6,736 nucleotides of DNA from Clostridia bacterium. Lineage in GTDB: Bacteria; Bacillota; Clostridia; Oscillospirales; CAG-272. How positions within the stretch are numbered: the first letter of the stretch is position 1; each line of letters starts with the position of its first letter. A program made the translations under genes and the position numbers. Positions 1 to 5,928 of this stretch are shown here, one piece after another. The notes under the pieces were generated by a model that ran no database searches, was not told where the DNA came from, and saw only the letters and a list, made by a program, of their open reading frames with translations. The stretch covers positions 1-6,736 of the forward strand of contig CAAGGQ010000062.1 of the NCBI GenBank assembly GCA_900769475.1, written 5' to 3'.

Positions 1-381
1 GGCTACTATCTGGCTACCACCGACAAGGCTGACAAGGGCGTTGACGTATTCCTCGAAGCCGTGGAAGGCAAGGAAGGCGCTTACCTCCTCTACTTCATGA
101 ACGGTGACGTTAAGACCTACATCGAGGTTTACGAGCGTCAGGCAGGTGAGGCCGGCAAGGGCAAGGGCAGCATTCAGCTGGTTACCACCGCTCCCACCAA
201 CTACTACACCATCGATGCTACCACGGGTGCTCTCGTTTACACTGCAGCAGACGGTTTGAACAGCTACTATCTTGGCACCTACAGCACCTACAGCACCTTC
301 AGCGTTTCCAACACCTACTACATCACCGGTGACAAGGCCGGCGACGTGGGCGTTACCCAGTTCGTTGGTAACCTGGCGACT
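1..381 (+). repeat. Tandem coding repeat, copy A (window-truncated at its left)
   Basis: This stretch aligns without gaps to 502-882 at an offset of 501 bases (167 codons). My hand count gives 23 mismatches in 381 bases and 7 amino-acid differences in 127 residues. Bases 294-368 are identical to 795-869. The left end of the unit, equivalent to 433-501, would lie before the window, so more copies may exist upstream. Confidence 0.9.
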
Positions 382-1506
382 CTGAAGCTGGTAGAGGTTG
401 CTCCCAAGACCGTTGAGACTCCTACCGTAGATACCGCCTACAAGTTCTTCTTCCACCAGGTAAAACTGGACAAGACCTTCTACTTTGCAGGTTATATGGA
501 TGGCTACTATCTGGCTACCACCGAGAAGATCTCCAAGGCTGTTGATGTATTCCTGGAAGCCGTAGAAGGCAAGGAAGGCGCTTACCTCCTCTACTTCATG
601 AACGGCGACGTTAAGACCTACATCGAGGTTTACGAGCGTCAGGCAGGTGAGGCCGGTAAGGGCAAGGGCAGCGTTCAGCTGGTCACCACCGCTCCCACCA
701 ACTACTACACCATCGATGCTACCACGGGTGCTCTCGTTTACACCGCATCAGACGGTTTGAATAGCTACTATCTTGGCACCTACAGCACCTACAACACCTT
801 CAGCGTTTCCAACACCTACTACATCACCGGTGACAAGGCCGGCGACGTGGGCGTTACCCAGTTCGTTGGCAATCTGGCTACCATTGAGGTGGTTGAGGAT
901 GGCCCCGTAATCGTTCCCGATTTCGGTGCAGACGCACTCTCCAAGGAGCTTCCCGAGGCTTACAAGAACGCTACCATCGTGATCGCAGGGGAAAGCTGCG
1001 AGGCAAACACCTCCAACATCTTTACCCATAAGGAAGGTTCGAATTACCACCTCTACACTCCCGAGGGCAATGCCGGTGCTTCCGCAAACGGCGTAATTAA
1101 GCTGGCTCAAGACGGCGTATTCCACTACTACATCGATCCCAATGCTGCAAAGATCAAGGAAGCCAACGGCGGTAACGGTCTTGCTATCGAGGATTGCTAC
1201 ATTCGCTGGACCTTTACTGTAAGTGAGGCCGGCACCTACACCATCTGCTCTTACATGCGTATTAAGAACAGCGCAGAGCGTTTCTGCCAGGTTCAGTTCG
1301 ATGATCAGGTTCCTATGATCATGAAGTACACTGTGACCGATGCTGATGTAACCGCAGTCAATGACGGCACCCAGGGTGCTTACCTGACCTGGATCGGCGT
1401 TGAGGTTGAGTTGGAAGCCGGTGAGCATACCATCACCTACACCATTCCCGAAGGTGCCAAGGTATCCTCCTGGCACTGGAGAACCATCTACCTGTTGAAG
1501 AAGTAA
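1..1506 (+). CDS. Secreted-type repeat protein with C-terminal beta-sandwich-like domain, 5' truncated
   Basis: The reading frame is open from base 1, so the start, and any signal peptide, lies outside the window; 501 codons are visible before TAA at 1504-1506. Residues 1-127 and 168-294 are nearly identical copies of a beta-rich module full of Tyr and Thr (motifs such as GYYLATT, YYLGTYSTY, YYITGDKAGD), joined by a linker (128-167) that probably begins the next module (FFFHQVKLDKTFYFAGYMD). From about residue 303 to the end a different domain follows, with alternating strands (IRWTFTVSEAGTYTI, LTWIGVEVELEAGEHTITYTI, HWRTIYLL) like a jelly-roll carbohydrate-binding module, and four cysteines. 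No LPXTG or SLH anchor is present at the C-terminus. Lysine is almost always AAG and threonine ACC, a strong bias suggesting high expression. A surface or secreted, possibly glycan-binding role is inference; I do not recognise a named family. Confidence 0.8.
   Translation, partial: GYYLATTDKADKGVDVFLEAVEGKEGAYLLYFMNGDVKTYIEVYERQAGEAGKGKGSIQLVTTAPTNYYTIDATTGALVYTAADGLNSYYLGTYSTYSTFSVSNTYYITGDKAGDVGVTQFVGNLATLKLVEVAPKTVETPTVDTAYKFFFHQVKLDKTFYFAGYMDGYYLATTEKISKAVDVFLEAVEGKEGAYLLYFMNGDVKTYIEVYERQAGEAGKGKGSVQLVTTAPTNYYTIDATTGALVYTASDGLNSYYLGTYSTYNTFSVSNTYYITGDKAGDVGVTQFVGNLATIEVVEDGPVIVPDFGADALSKELPEAYKNATIVIAGESCEANTSNIFTHKEGSNYHLYTPEGNAGASANGVIKLAQDGVFHYYIDPNAAKIKEANGGNGLAIEDCYIRWTFTVSEAGTYTICSYMRIKNSAERFCQVQFDDQVPMIMKYTVTDADVTAVNDGTQGAYLTWIGVEVELEAGEHTITYTIPEGAKVSSWHWRTIYLLKK
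502..882 (+). repeat. Tandem coding repeat, copy B
   Basis: This is the second copy of the module. Its own N-terminal part probably starts near 433, which encodes an aromatic stretch (FFFHQ, FYFAGYMD). Differences from copy A cluster in the first 60 bases (10 of 23), including the change from DKADKG to EKISKA; the rest is almost unchanged. Similarity stops after the NLAT motif at 871-882, where the protein passes to the C-terminal domain. Confidence 0.9.
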
Positions 1507-1534
1507 TTCCTTCAGAGAAAAGAACCAATCATTT

Positions 1535-1567
1535 GGGCAACCGCCGCGGCGGTTGCCCTTTTGGTTT
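1535..1567 (+). terminator. Intrinsic terminator of the repeat-protein gene
   Basis: An 11-base stem is perfect: GGGCAACCGCC at 1535-1545 pairs with GGCGGTTGCCC at 1548-1558. In RNA the innermost pairs would open into a small loop. TTTTGGTTT follows at 1559-1567. It lies 28 bases after the TAA and separates the repeat protein from the lipoprotein unit. Confidence 0.9.
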
Positions 1568-1578
1568 GCGAAATCCTC

Positions 1579-1607
1579 TTGACGAAAGCGTTTAAATAGA
1601 GTATAAT
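1579..1607 (+). promoter_or_regulatory. Sigma-A (sigma-70-type) promoter for the lipoprotein unit
   Basis: The -35 box TTGACG (1579-1584; 5 of 6 to consensus) and the -10 box TATAAT (1602-1607; perfect) are separated by exactly 17 bases. Transcription should begin near 1613-1615, leaving a leader of only about 20 bases before the ATG at 1635. That leaves no room for a riboswitch or attenuator in the leader. A ribosome binding site, AAGGAAGTGA, lies at 1621-1630. No operator palindrome is obvious around the boxes. Confidence 0.85.
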
Positions 1608-1634
1608 AAACGGGAATGGAAAGGAAGTGAATCC

Positions 1635-2885
1635 ATGCGCGTTCGCAATTCTACGGGCAAGCGGCTGGCACTGTCGCTTGTCATCCTCTCACTTTTGCTG
1701 ACCTCCCTGTTCGGATGTTACCGGGAGCCGGCCATCCTCCCCACGCCCTCCACCGTCTCTACCCAAGCGGTCTATGATCTGGTCCTCGCAAACGGCGGCA
1801 GGATCACCCTGGAAATTGGAAGCAGTTATCAGCTTCGTCTTTTGCGGGAGGAGGATGTCGGCAGCATCACCTGGACGTCCTCGTCAGGGGCTGCCACCGT
1901 GGATCCAACCGGTCTGGTCACCGCGGTGGCCGAAGGAAAGGCCGCGATCACGGTCTCCAACGGTTTCTCCAGCGCAAGCGCTCTGATTGAGGTCATTCCC
2001 GTATCCGAGAGTCTTGATGACGTGGAGCGGGAGTCCTTTTATCAAAATTATACGCCCGCAAGCAGTCACAAAGAGGCGCTGGAGCGCTCGAAGCAGGGAC
2101 TGATGTCGGGATCCCTCACGGTGCCCGACCAGGCGCCCACTCTGTCGGAATACCGCCCCGTACAGGAGGGACTGTTGATTCGCAACAGCGATACGCTCTT
2201 CCCGGACGAAAACACCTACGTGGTGGTGGACGCCTATGGCATGGAGGCCTTTACCGTCTATCGCGGCGGCGCCTACATCACCCTGGAGGAGGTGGCGGCC
2301 TACGTGTACGCCTTTGGAGAGGTTCCCGCCAACTACGTGGACGATAAGAACGCCGAGCCCGAGGAAAGCATTTGGGGGGAATATCTTCGCTTGAATCACA
2401 CGGCCTTTAGCGGAAACACCAAGAAATATCCCTACGAGCCAATACTCCCCAACATCAGCGGATGTGGCGGCAATCTGTACTACTATGAGATCGACATTGG
2501 CACCACGGGCACCGATTGCGATCCCGCCTACATTTCCAAGATCTACAACGATGGGCAAACCATTACCCGAGGCGCGGCGCGTATCGTTTACACCCGCTAT
2601 GATAAAAACCGCAACGCCATCCTGGAGCCCAACGAAAAATTCCTCTTTTACACCTACAATCACTACAACGATTTTCAGGAATATCTGAACTACGAGGGCG
2701 GCTGGGGCGAGATCTTTGGCAACGTTACAGGCGGCGGCACCCTCTCCAGCAAGGTGCACTACAATCCCACCCCCTACGTGAAAACCATCCTTCGCGAGCT
2801 TCCCAAGGGAGCTCCCTCGGCGCTCTATATTTCGATTCCCCTTCCCTTTCTTTGTCGGTTGAAAACCGATGAATTTGCCGCCTGA
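1635..2885 (+). CDS. Lipoprotein with Big_2 domain and barnase-like ribonuclease domain
   Basis: 416 residues. A basic N-terminus (KR at 9-10), a hydrophobic core (11-26) and Cys28 after Leu-Phe-Gly form a lipoprotein signal (Phe at -2 is slightly atypical), so the protein should be anchored outside the membrane. Residues about 46-119 match a Big_2 Ig-like fold (ITWTSSS, ATVDPTGLVTAVAEGKAAITV). A linker follows. Residues about 205-350 resemble barnase (microbial RNase family): ITLEEVAAYVYAFGEVPANYV matches its N-terminal helices. By motif alignment Glu285 (YEIDI) corresponds to Glu73, Arg312 and Arg316 (RGAAR) to Arg83 and Arg87, His343 (NHYNDF) to His102, and Lys238 roughly to Lys27, one residue off. 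It should cleave single-stranded RNA on the cell surface. Two insertions relative to barnase are present, one an EF-hand-like loop (323-334); Cys277 and Cys295 could form a disulfide. The last 30 or so residues look foreign. RNase assignment is by eye; activity is inference. Confidence 0.8.
   Translation: MRVRNSTGKRLALSLVILSLLLTSLFGCYREPAILPTPSTVSTQAVYDLVLANGGRITLEIGSSYQLRLLREEDVGSITWTSSSGAATVDPTGLVTAVAEGKAAITVSNGFSSASALIEVIPVSESLDDVERESFYQNYTPASSHKEALERSKQGLMSGSLTVPDQAPTLSEYRPVQEGLLIRNSDTLFPDENTYVVVDAYGMEAFTVYRGGAYITLEEVAAYVYAFGEVPANYVDDKNAEPEESIWGEYLRLNHTAFSGNTKKYPYEPILPNISGCGGNLYYYEIDIGTTGTDCDPAYISKIYNDGQTITRGAARIVYTRYDKNRNAILEPNEKFLFYTYNHYNDFQEYLNYEGGWGEIFGNVTGGGTLSSKVHYNPTPYVKTILRELPKGAPSALYISIPLPFLCRLKTDEFAA
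2796..2869. repeat. Hairpin-bearing segment in the 3' end of the RNase gene, possibly repeat-derived
   Basis: The last part of the lipoprotein gene carries two inverted repeats: GAGCT-CCC at 2796-2804 (one bulged T) with GGGAGCTC at 2807-2814, and TCGGTT at 2855-2860 with AACCGA at 2864-2869 around a GAA loop. The encoded tail (ALYISIPLPFLCRLKTDEF) looks unlike the preceding acidic, aromatic domain. A small interspersed repeat that landed at the gene end could explain this, but only one copy lies in the window, so repetition cannot be seen here. Confidence 0.3.
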
Positions 2886-2891
2886 AAGGAG
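2885..2891 (+). promoter_or_regulatory. Ribosome binding site that selects the ATG at 2900
   Basis: AAAGGAG at 2885-2891 overlaps the last base of the lipoprotein stop codon. It is only 2 bases from the ATG at 2894 but 8 bases from the in-frame ATG at 2900, which is therefore the better start. The position also implies translational coupling to the RNase gene. Confidence 0.7.
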
Positions 2892-2899
2892 AGATGTTC

Positions 2900-3217
2900 A
2901 TGTCCAATTGCAAGGCCTTTGGCTGGTTAACGGCTCCCCTCCTGGGGCTGGCCAATCTCATACAACTGTTCTGGACGGTTTGGCTGACCGAGGAACAGAT
3001 CCGCACCGGGTGGGGATATCCCACCAACCTGGAGCTGGCCGTTCTCTACCCCTGGATCACTCAGCTGTTACTCCTTCCCGTGGTGATCGGGGCCGGGATC
3101 CTTCTGCTGTGGGCGGCCATCAAACGCAACCGCGGCGTCATTTTGTGGGTGGATCTGGGCCTTTGGCTCCTTCTCCTGCTCCAGTACGGTGTAACCGATC
3201 TATTTATCTTCTTCTAA
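2900..3217 (+). CDS. Small membrane protein, about three transmembrane segments, unknown function
   Basis: 105 residues from the ATG at 2900; an in-frame ATG at 2894 would add two. Hydrophobic segments lie at about residues 8-29, 46-74 and 80-105. The KRNR cluster at 75-78 predicts that loop to be cytoplasmic, putting the N-terminus inside, the polar loop 30-45 (TEEQIRTGWGYPTNLE) outside and the C-terminus outside. Tryptophans line the membrane edges. It begins 14 bases after the RNase stop, has no promoter of its own that I can see, and is followed by a terminator, so it is almost certainly co-transcribed with the RNase. It does not resemble barstar, which is a soluble acidic protein. I recognise no family. 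A role as partner, anchor or protective factor for the RNase is only suggested by position. Confidence 0.75.
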   Translation: MSNCKAFGWLTAPLLGLANLIQLFWTVWLTEEQIRTGWGYPTNLELAVLYPWITQLLLLPVVIGAGILLLWAAIKRNRGVILWVDLGLWLLLLLQYGVTDLFIFF

Positions 3218-3219
3218 TG

Positions 3220-3260
3220 AAAAGCCCCCCGCTTCCACCATGGTGGAAGCGAGGGTCTTA
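3220..3260. terminator. Bidirectional intrinsic terminator between convergent genes
   Basis: CGCTTCCACCA at 3230-3240 and TGGTGGAAGCG at 3241-3251 are perfect complements, a 22-base palindrome. CCC at 3226-3228 and GGG at 3253-3255 extend the stem past one mismatch. For the plus strand, T-rich sequence follows (from 3256 on, including TTATTTGTTTATTTT). For the minus strand the AAAA at 3220-3223 gives a U-run. It sits in the 48 bases between the membrane-protein stop (3217) and the surE stop (3266), and so can serve both units. Confidence 0.85.
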
Positions 3261-3265
3261 TTTGT

Positions 3266-3982
3266 TTATTTTAGTTTTTCAAAGGCCGTAAGATCGGTCT
3301 TATCGGCGGTCAACGGAGTGATGGAAACGTATCCGCTCCACACGGCGTTGCTGTCCAGGGAGAGGTCATTCTCCTCGCCCCGCACCGGATCGCCTACCTG
3401 AGCGTACATATCGTTGCCCCGATGCTCGAAGCGATCCGCGTAGAAGGAATACCCCCGACGGGTGATACGGATTCCCCTGCTTTCTACGGGTATATTGATA
3501 TTATACAGAGCGGTGACATCCAGAAGCTTTCGATCGCTCACGTATTGCCAAACCTCGTCCAGCTGAGCAAAGGCGGCGTCAAAGGCATCTGCGGTCACAT
3601 CGGCAGAGAGAGCCACGGAGGGAATCCCGAATCTCGCCCCCTCCATCACCGCTCCAACGGTGCCCGAATAGGCAATGTCATAGCCCAGATTGAAGCCGCG
3701 ATTGATGCCCGAAAGAAGCAGATCGTAGCTTCGATCCAATCCCACCACGGCGTAGCGAACACAATCGGCGGGAGTGGAATCTACGGCGTAGGCCTCGGCT
3801 ATGCCCTCCAGCTCCACTCGCTTGATCTCGATCTCCCGATAAAAATCGATGGACTGGCTCTTTCCGCTCTGCTCCCGCTTGGGTGCCACCACGGTCACCT
3901 CGCCAAATCGTTTGGCCCAGGCCGCCAGACGCGGCAGGGCGGGAGAGGCGATGCCATCATCATTGGTAATCAAAATTCTCAT
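3266..3982 (-). CDS. surE: 5'/3'-nucleotidase SurE
   Basis: 238 residues, close to the usual SurE size (roughly 250). SurE is a metal-dependent cytoplasmic phosphatase that dephosphorylates nucleoside monophosphates and, in some species, short polyphosphate. The N-terminus MRILITNDDG is the family signature. The expected metal ligands are Asp8, Asp9, Ser39 (REQSGKS) and Asn94 (SGINRG), and the YSGTVGAVMEGA block (105-116) is present; STPADCV (69-75) corresponds to the usual GTPADCV. The ATG at 3982 is preferred over a TTG two codons upstream because it gives the canonical N-terminus and has GAGGA 6 bases before it. The start overlaps the stop of the upstream DHH gene as ATGA (3979-3982), so translation is probably coupled. 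It is the last gene of the operon and ends at the shared terminator. I see no missing residues. Confidence 0.95.
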   Translation of the reverse strand: MRILITNDDGIASPALPRLAAWAKRFGEVTVVAPKREQSGKSQSIDFYREIEIKRVELEGIAEAYAVDSTPADCVRYAVVGLDRSYDLLLSGINRGFNLGYDIAYSGTVGAVMEGARFGIPSVALSADVTADAFDAAFAQLDEVWQYVSDRKLLDVTALYNINIPVESRGIRITRRGYSFYADRFEHRGNDMYAQVGDPVRGEENDLSLDSNAVWSGYVSITPLTADKTDLTAFEKLK

Positions 3983-4959
3983 AACCAATCCTCGTGATTC
4001 TTCTTATAGTCGGCAAGAAGCGCATCGGCCTCAGCAATCAGCGCCTTTGCCTCCTTCCTGCTGTACACCGTGGCTCCGCTGGCGCAGGCGTGTCCTCCCC
4101 CCCGGTAACGCTCGGCCAGAGCATTGACCGTTACGAAGCGGGAACGAAGACGCACGCGGATCGTTTTATCGTAGCCCTCGATAAAGGCCAGCCAGATCAG
4201 GCTTCCGCGAATGGAATCCAGATAGGAAATGGAAGCGCTGGCCTGCTCGGTGGTAAGCCCGAATTTCTTTTGCATGGCGCGACTGACGTAGAGATAGGCC
4301 ACCCCGTTGGGGGAGATCTTCATCTTCTTGTACACGTGCGCTTTGAATTTGAGGGTGTTGAACTCATCCATGTACAGCTGGGCGTAGAGCCGATCGGTAT
4401 CCACTCCAAGATCCAACAGCATTCCCGCCAGGCGCAGGGTCTCCCCCGAGACCGAGCGGAAACGGAAGCGGCCCGAATCGGTCACCATACCGGCATAGAT
4501 GTAGGTGGCGGCCGTGGCGTCGATCTTCAGCTCCTCCCGGAAGGTATCGTAAAAATCCGCAATGAGCTCGCAGGCCGAGGAGCGCTCCTCCTCCACCCAA
4601 GAAAGGGTACCGTAAGGCTTGATATCGATGTGATGGTCGATCTTGATCAGCTCCCGACACAGGGCAAACTTGGGATTGGAGATCCGCTCGGTGGTGGCGG
4701 TATCGATCACAATGCCCAAGGCCTCCCCATAGAATTCGTCGGGACGGGACTCATCCTCGCCGCCCAAAAAGGATACGTAGTTGGAAAAATCGTTGTTGAT
4801 GACCAAGATCTCCTTTTGGGGATAGGTCAGGCGCAGGATCTCCCGCAAGCCCTTGGTAGAACCCACCGCGTCCCCATCGGGGCGCTTGTGGCGAAAGAGG
4901 ATGATGCGGTCGTATTCCTTGATCTTATCGAAAATGCGTTGCTTGATTTCTTGATTCAT
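3979..4959 (-). CDS. DHH/DHHA1 phosphoesterase, NrnA-like, copy 1 (surE-proximal)
   Basis: 326 residues, about the length of NrnA. The family hydrolyses 2-5-mer RNA (nanoRNA) from the ends and removes the 3' phosphate of pAp; some members act on linear cyclic-dinucleotide products such as pApA or pGpG. All DHH metal motifs are intact: His24, Asp28 and Asp30 (RHKRPDGDA), Asp86 (IDTA), Asp108-His109-His110, and Asp161 (GMVTDSGRFRF). The DHHA1 substrate-binding domain carries GGGHACASGA (287-296). There are no membrane, PAS or GGDEF segments, so this is not GdpP-type. It starts one base after the TGA of the other DHH gene (GAGG about 6 bases upstream) and overlaps surE by 4 bases. The product would feed NMPs to SurE. 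Similarity to copy 2 is clear in the motifs but low elsewhere, suggesting an old duplication. Exact substrate is inference. Confidence 0.9.
   Translation of the reverse strand: MNQEIKQRIFDKIKEYDRIILFRHKRPDGDAVGSTKGLREILRLTYPQKEILVINNDFSNYVSFLGGEDESRPDEFYGEALGIVIDTATTERISNPKFALCRELIKIDHHIDIKPYGTLSWVEEERSSACELIADFYDTFREELKIDATAATYIYAGMVTDSGRFRFRSVSGETLRLAGMLLDLGVDTDRLYAQLYMDEFNTLKFKAHVYKKMKISPNGVAYLYVSRAMQKKFGLTTEQASASISYLDSIRGSLIWLAFIEGYDKTIRVRLRSRFVTVNALAERYRGGGHACASGATVYSRKEAKALIAEADALLADYKKNHEDWL
3989..3993 (-). promoter_or_regulatory. Ribosome binding site of surE, inside the upstream gene
   Basis: GAGGA on the minus strand lies 6 bases before the surE ATG (3980-3982) and within the last codons of the DHH gene. 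It supports that start over the TTG at 3986-3988, which it would almost touch. Confidence 0.6.
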
Positions 4960-4960
4960 C

Positions 4961-5896
4961 TCACACCTCGGTCAATTGCTTCAGATCATCCAAAAGGCGC
5001 ATGGCGGCCGCCCGATCGGTCAGGGTGGCACCGCTGGCCTTGGCGTGTCCGCCGCCGCCGTACTTTTTGGCAATGGGGTTGATGTTGTACTTGGAGGAAC
5101 GGATCTCACAGAGCACACCGTTCTCGGTTTCGGTAAAGTTGACCCAAATATCCACGCCGCGAATATCCGACATGACGTTGACCATACCGCGAGAGATGGT
5201 GAACTGATCGGCCTCTGTGGCGGCGGCCTCCTCCCGCGTGGTGTAGATGTAGGCGACGGGGCGCTCGGTGAGGGTGATCTTGAGCACGAAGCGAGCGCGC
5301 AGTTGAATAAAGGAGAGCTCGTCAGCGTAGAGATTGCGGTAGATGTCGGCAGTGTCAAACTCCCGCTCCATCAAGAAGGAAGCCAGGCGGAAGGTCTGGG
5401 CACTGGTGGAATCGTAGCGGAAACGTCCCGAATCGGTGATCATACCGGTGTAAAGGGACTTGGCGGCAAGAGGCGACACGGTCAAGCCGCACTCTATGGC
5501 AAAGGCGGCGATCAGCCCACAGCAGCTCTCGTAGGAGGTGTCGGTCACCTCCACCGCGGCAATGGTTTCACAAAAGATGTGATGGTCGATGCGCGCCGTT
5601 TGCGCGGCCAGGGTGTAGCGATCGTCGCTGATCAATGCCTTGGCCGAGGTATCCAGAATGATGGCCAGGGCATCCTTGTAATCCTCGTCGGCCACGGTGT
5701 CCATCACCGCATCCTCCATAAAAGCGTAGCGGGGAGTCATGTCCCCCACCATCCGGATCTGCTTTTGGGGAAAGCTATCCTGCAGAATGTGCTTCAACCC
5801 GATCTGGCTGCCCAGGGCATCCCCATCGGGATTTTGGTGACGGTGAATGATAATGCGATCGTATGCCTTAACACACGAGAGAATTTGTTCAAACAT
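4961..5896 (-). CDS. DHH/DHHA1 phosphoesterase, NrnA-like, copy 2 (dgt-proximal)
   Basis: 311 residues from the ATG at 5894-5896. An in-frame ATG at 5930-5932 would add 12 residues (MIGLPRQSERIF) and overlap the upstream stop as ATGA, but the downstream start has the better Shine-Dalgarno (AAAGGA, 5 bases away) and lines up with the N-terminus of copy 1. The DHH motifs are complete: His20, Asp24 and Asp26 (RHQNPDGDA), Asp82 (LDTS), Asp104-His105-His106, and Asp155 (GMITDSGRFRY). DHHA1 is shown by GGGGHAKASGA (280-290). It should be a cytoplasmic Mn-dependent nanoRNase or pAp phosphatase like copy 1. The DHHA1 residue after GGGHA (Lys here, Cys in copy 1) and the middle of the domain differ, so the two may divide substrates. 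Both look catalytically competent; which, if either, is the true NrnA orthologue cannot be decided from the sequence alone. Confidence 0.9.
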   Translation of the reverse strand: MFEQILSCVKAYDRIIIHRHQNPDGDALGSQIGLKHILQDSFPQKQIRMVGDMTPRYAFMEDAVMDTVADEDYKDALAIILDTSAKALISDDRYTLAAQTARIDHHIFCETIAAVEVTDTSYESCCGLIAAFAIECGLTVSPLAAKSLYTGMITDSGRFRYDSTSAQTFRLASFLMEREFDTADIYRNLYADELSFIQLRARFVLKITLTERPVAYIYTTREEAAATEADQFTISRGMVNVMSDIRGVDIWVNFTETENGVLCEIRSSKYNINPIAKKYGGGGHAKASGATLTDRAAAMRLLDDLKQLTEV

Positions 5897-5901
5897 AAAA
5901 A

Positions 5902-5907
5902 TCCTTT
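5902..5907 (-). promoter_or_regulatory. Ribosome binding site that selects the ATG at 5896
   Basis: AAAGGA on the minus strand lies 5 bases (TTTTT) before the ATG at 5894-5896. It immediately follows a hairpin (5910-5925), which could expose or hide it. Confidence 0.65.
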
Positions 5908-5909
5908 CC

Positions 5910-5925
5910 GATTGCCGTGGCAATC
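5910..5925 (-). other. Intercistronic stem-loop between the dNTPase and DHH genes
   Basis: GATTGCC at 5910-5916 and GGCAATC at 5919-5925 form a perfect 7-base stem around two bases, with CG and TA pairs (5908/5927, 5907/5928) after one mismatch. It fills most of the 32-base gap between the dNTPase stop (5929) and the DHH start (5896). A U5 run follows about 8 bases after the stem, too far for a standard terminator; mRNA processing, stability or translation control is more plausible. Confidence 0.5.
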
Positions 5926-5928
5926 CGA

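Noticed and set aside
748..1476. Long open frame on the minus strand opposite the repeat protein.
   Set aside because: It is antisense to a frame with strong codon bias and conserved repeats; its Val/Gly-rich translation is what such biased codons give in reverse, and it has no plausible start site.
1884..2759. Long minus-strand frame opposite the lipoprotein gene.
   Set aside because: The sense strand encodes recognisable Big_2 and barnase-like motifs with promoter and ribosome binding site; the antisense translation shows no family features.
2725..3027. Minus-strand frame of 100 codons across the RNase/membrane-protein junction.
   Set aside because: It overlaps two supported plus-strand genes and their ribosome binding site. 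Its sequence may reflect a repeat element rather than a protein, so it is treated only as part of the tail finding.
2900..3217. Possibility that the small gene encodes barstar, the barnase inhibitor.
   Set aside because: Barstar is a soluble acidic protein of about 90 residues; this product is almost entirely hydrophobic with predicted membrane segments.
3979..5896. DHH genes as RecJ exonuclease or GdpP cyclic-di-AMP phosphodiesterase.
   Set aside because: RecJ is much longer and has an extra OB domain; GdpP has membrane, PAS and GGDEF-like parts. Neither is present, and the lengths fit NrnA.
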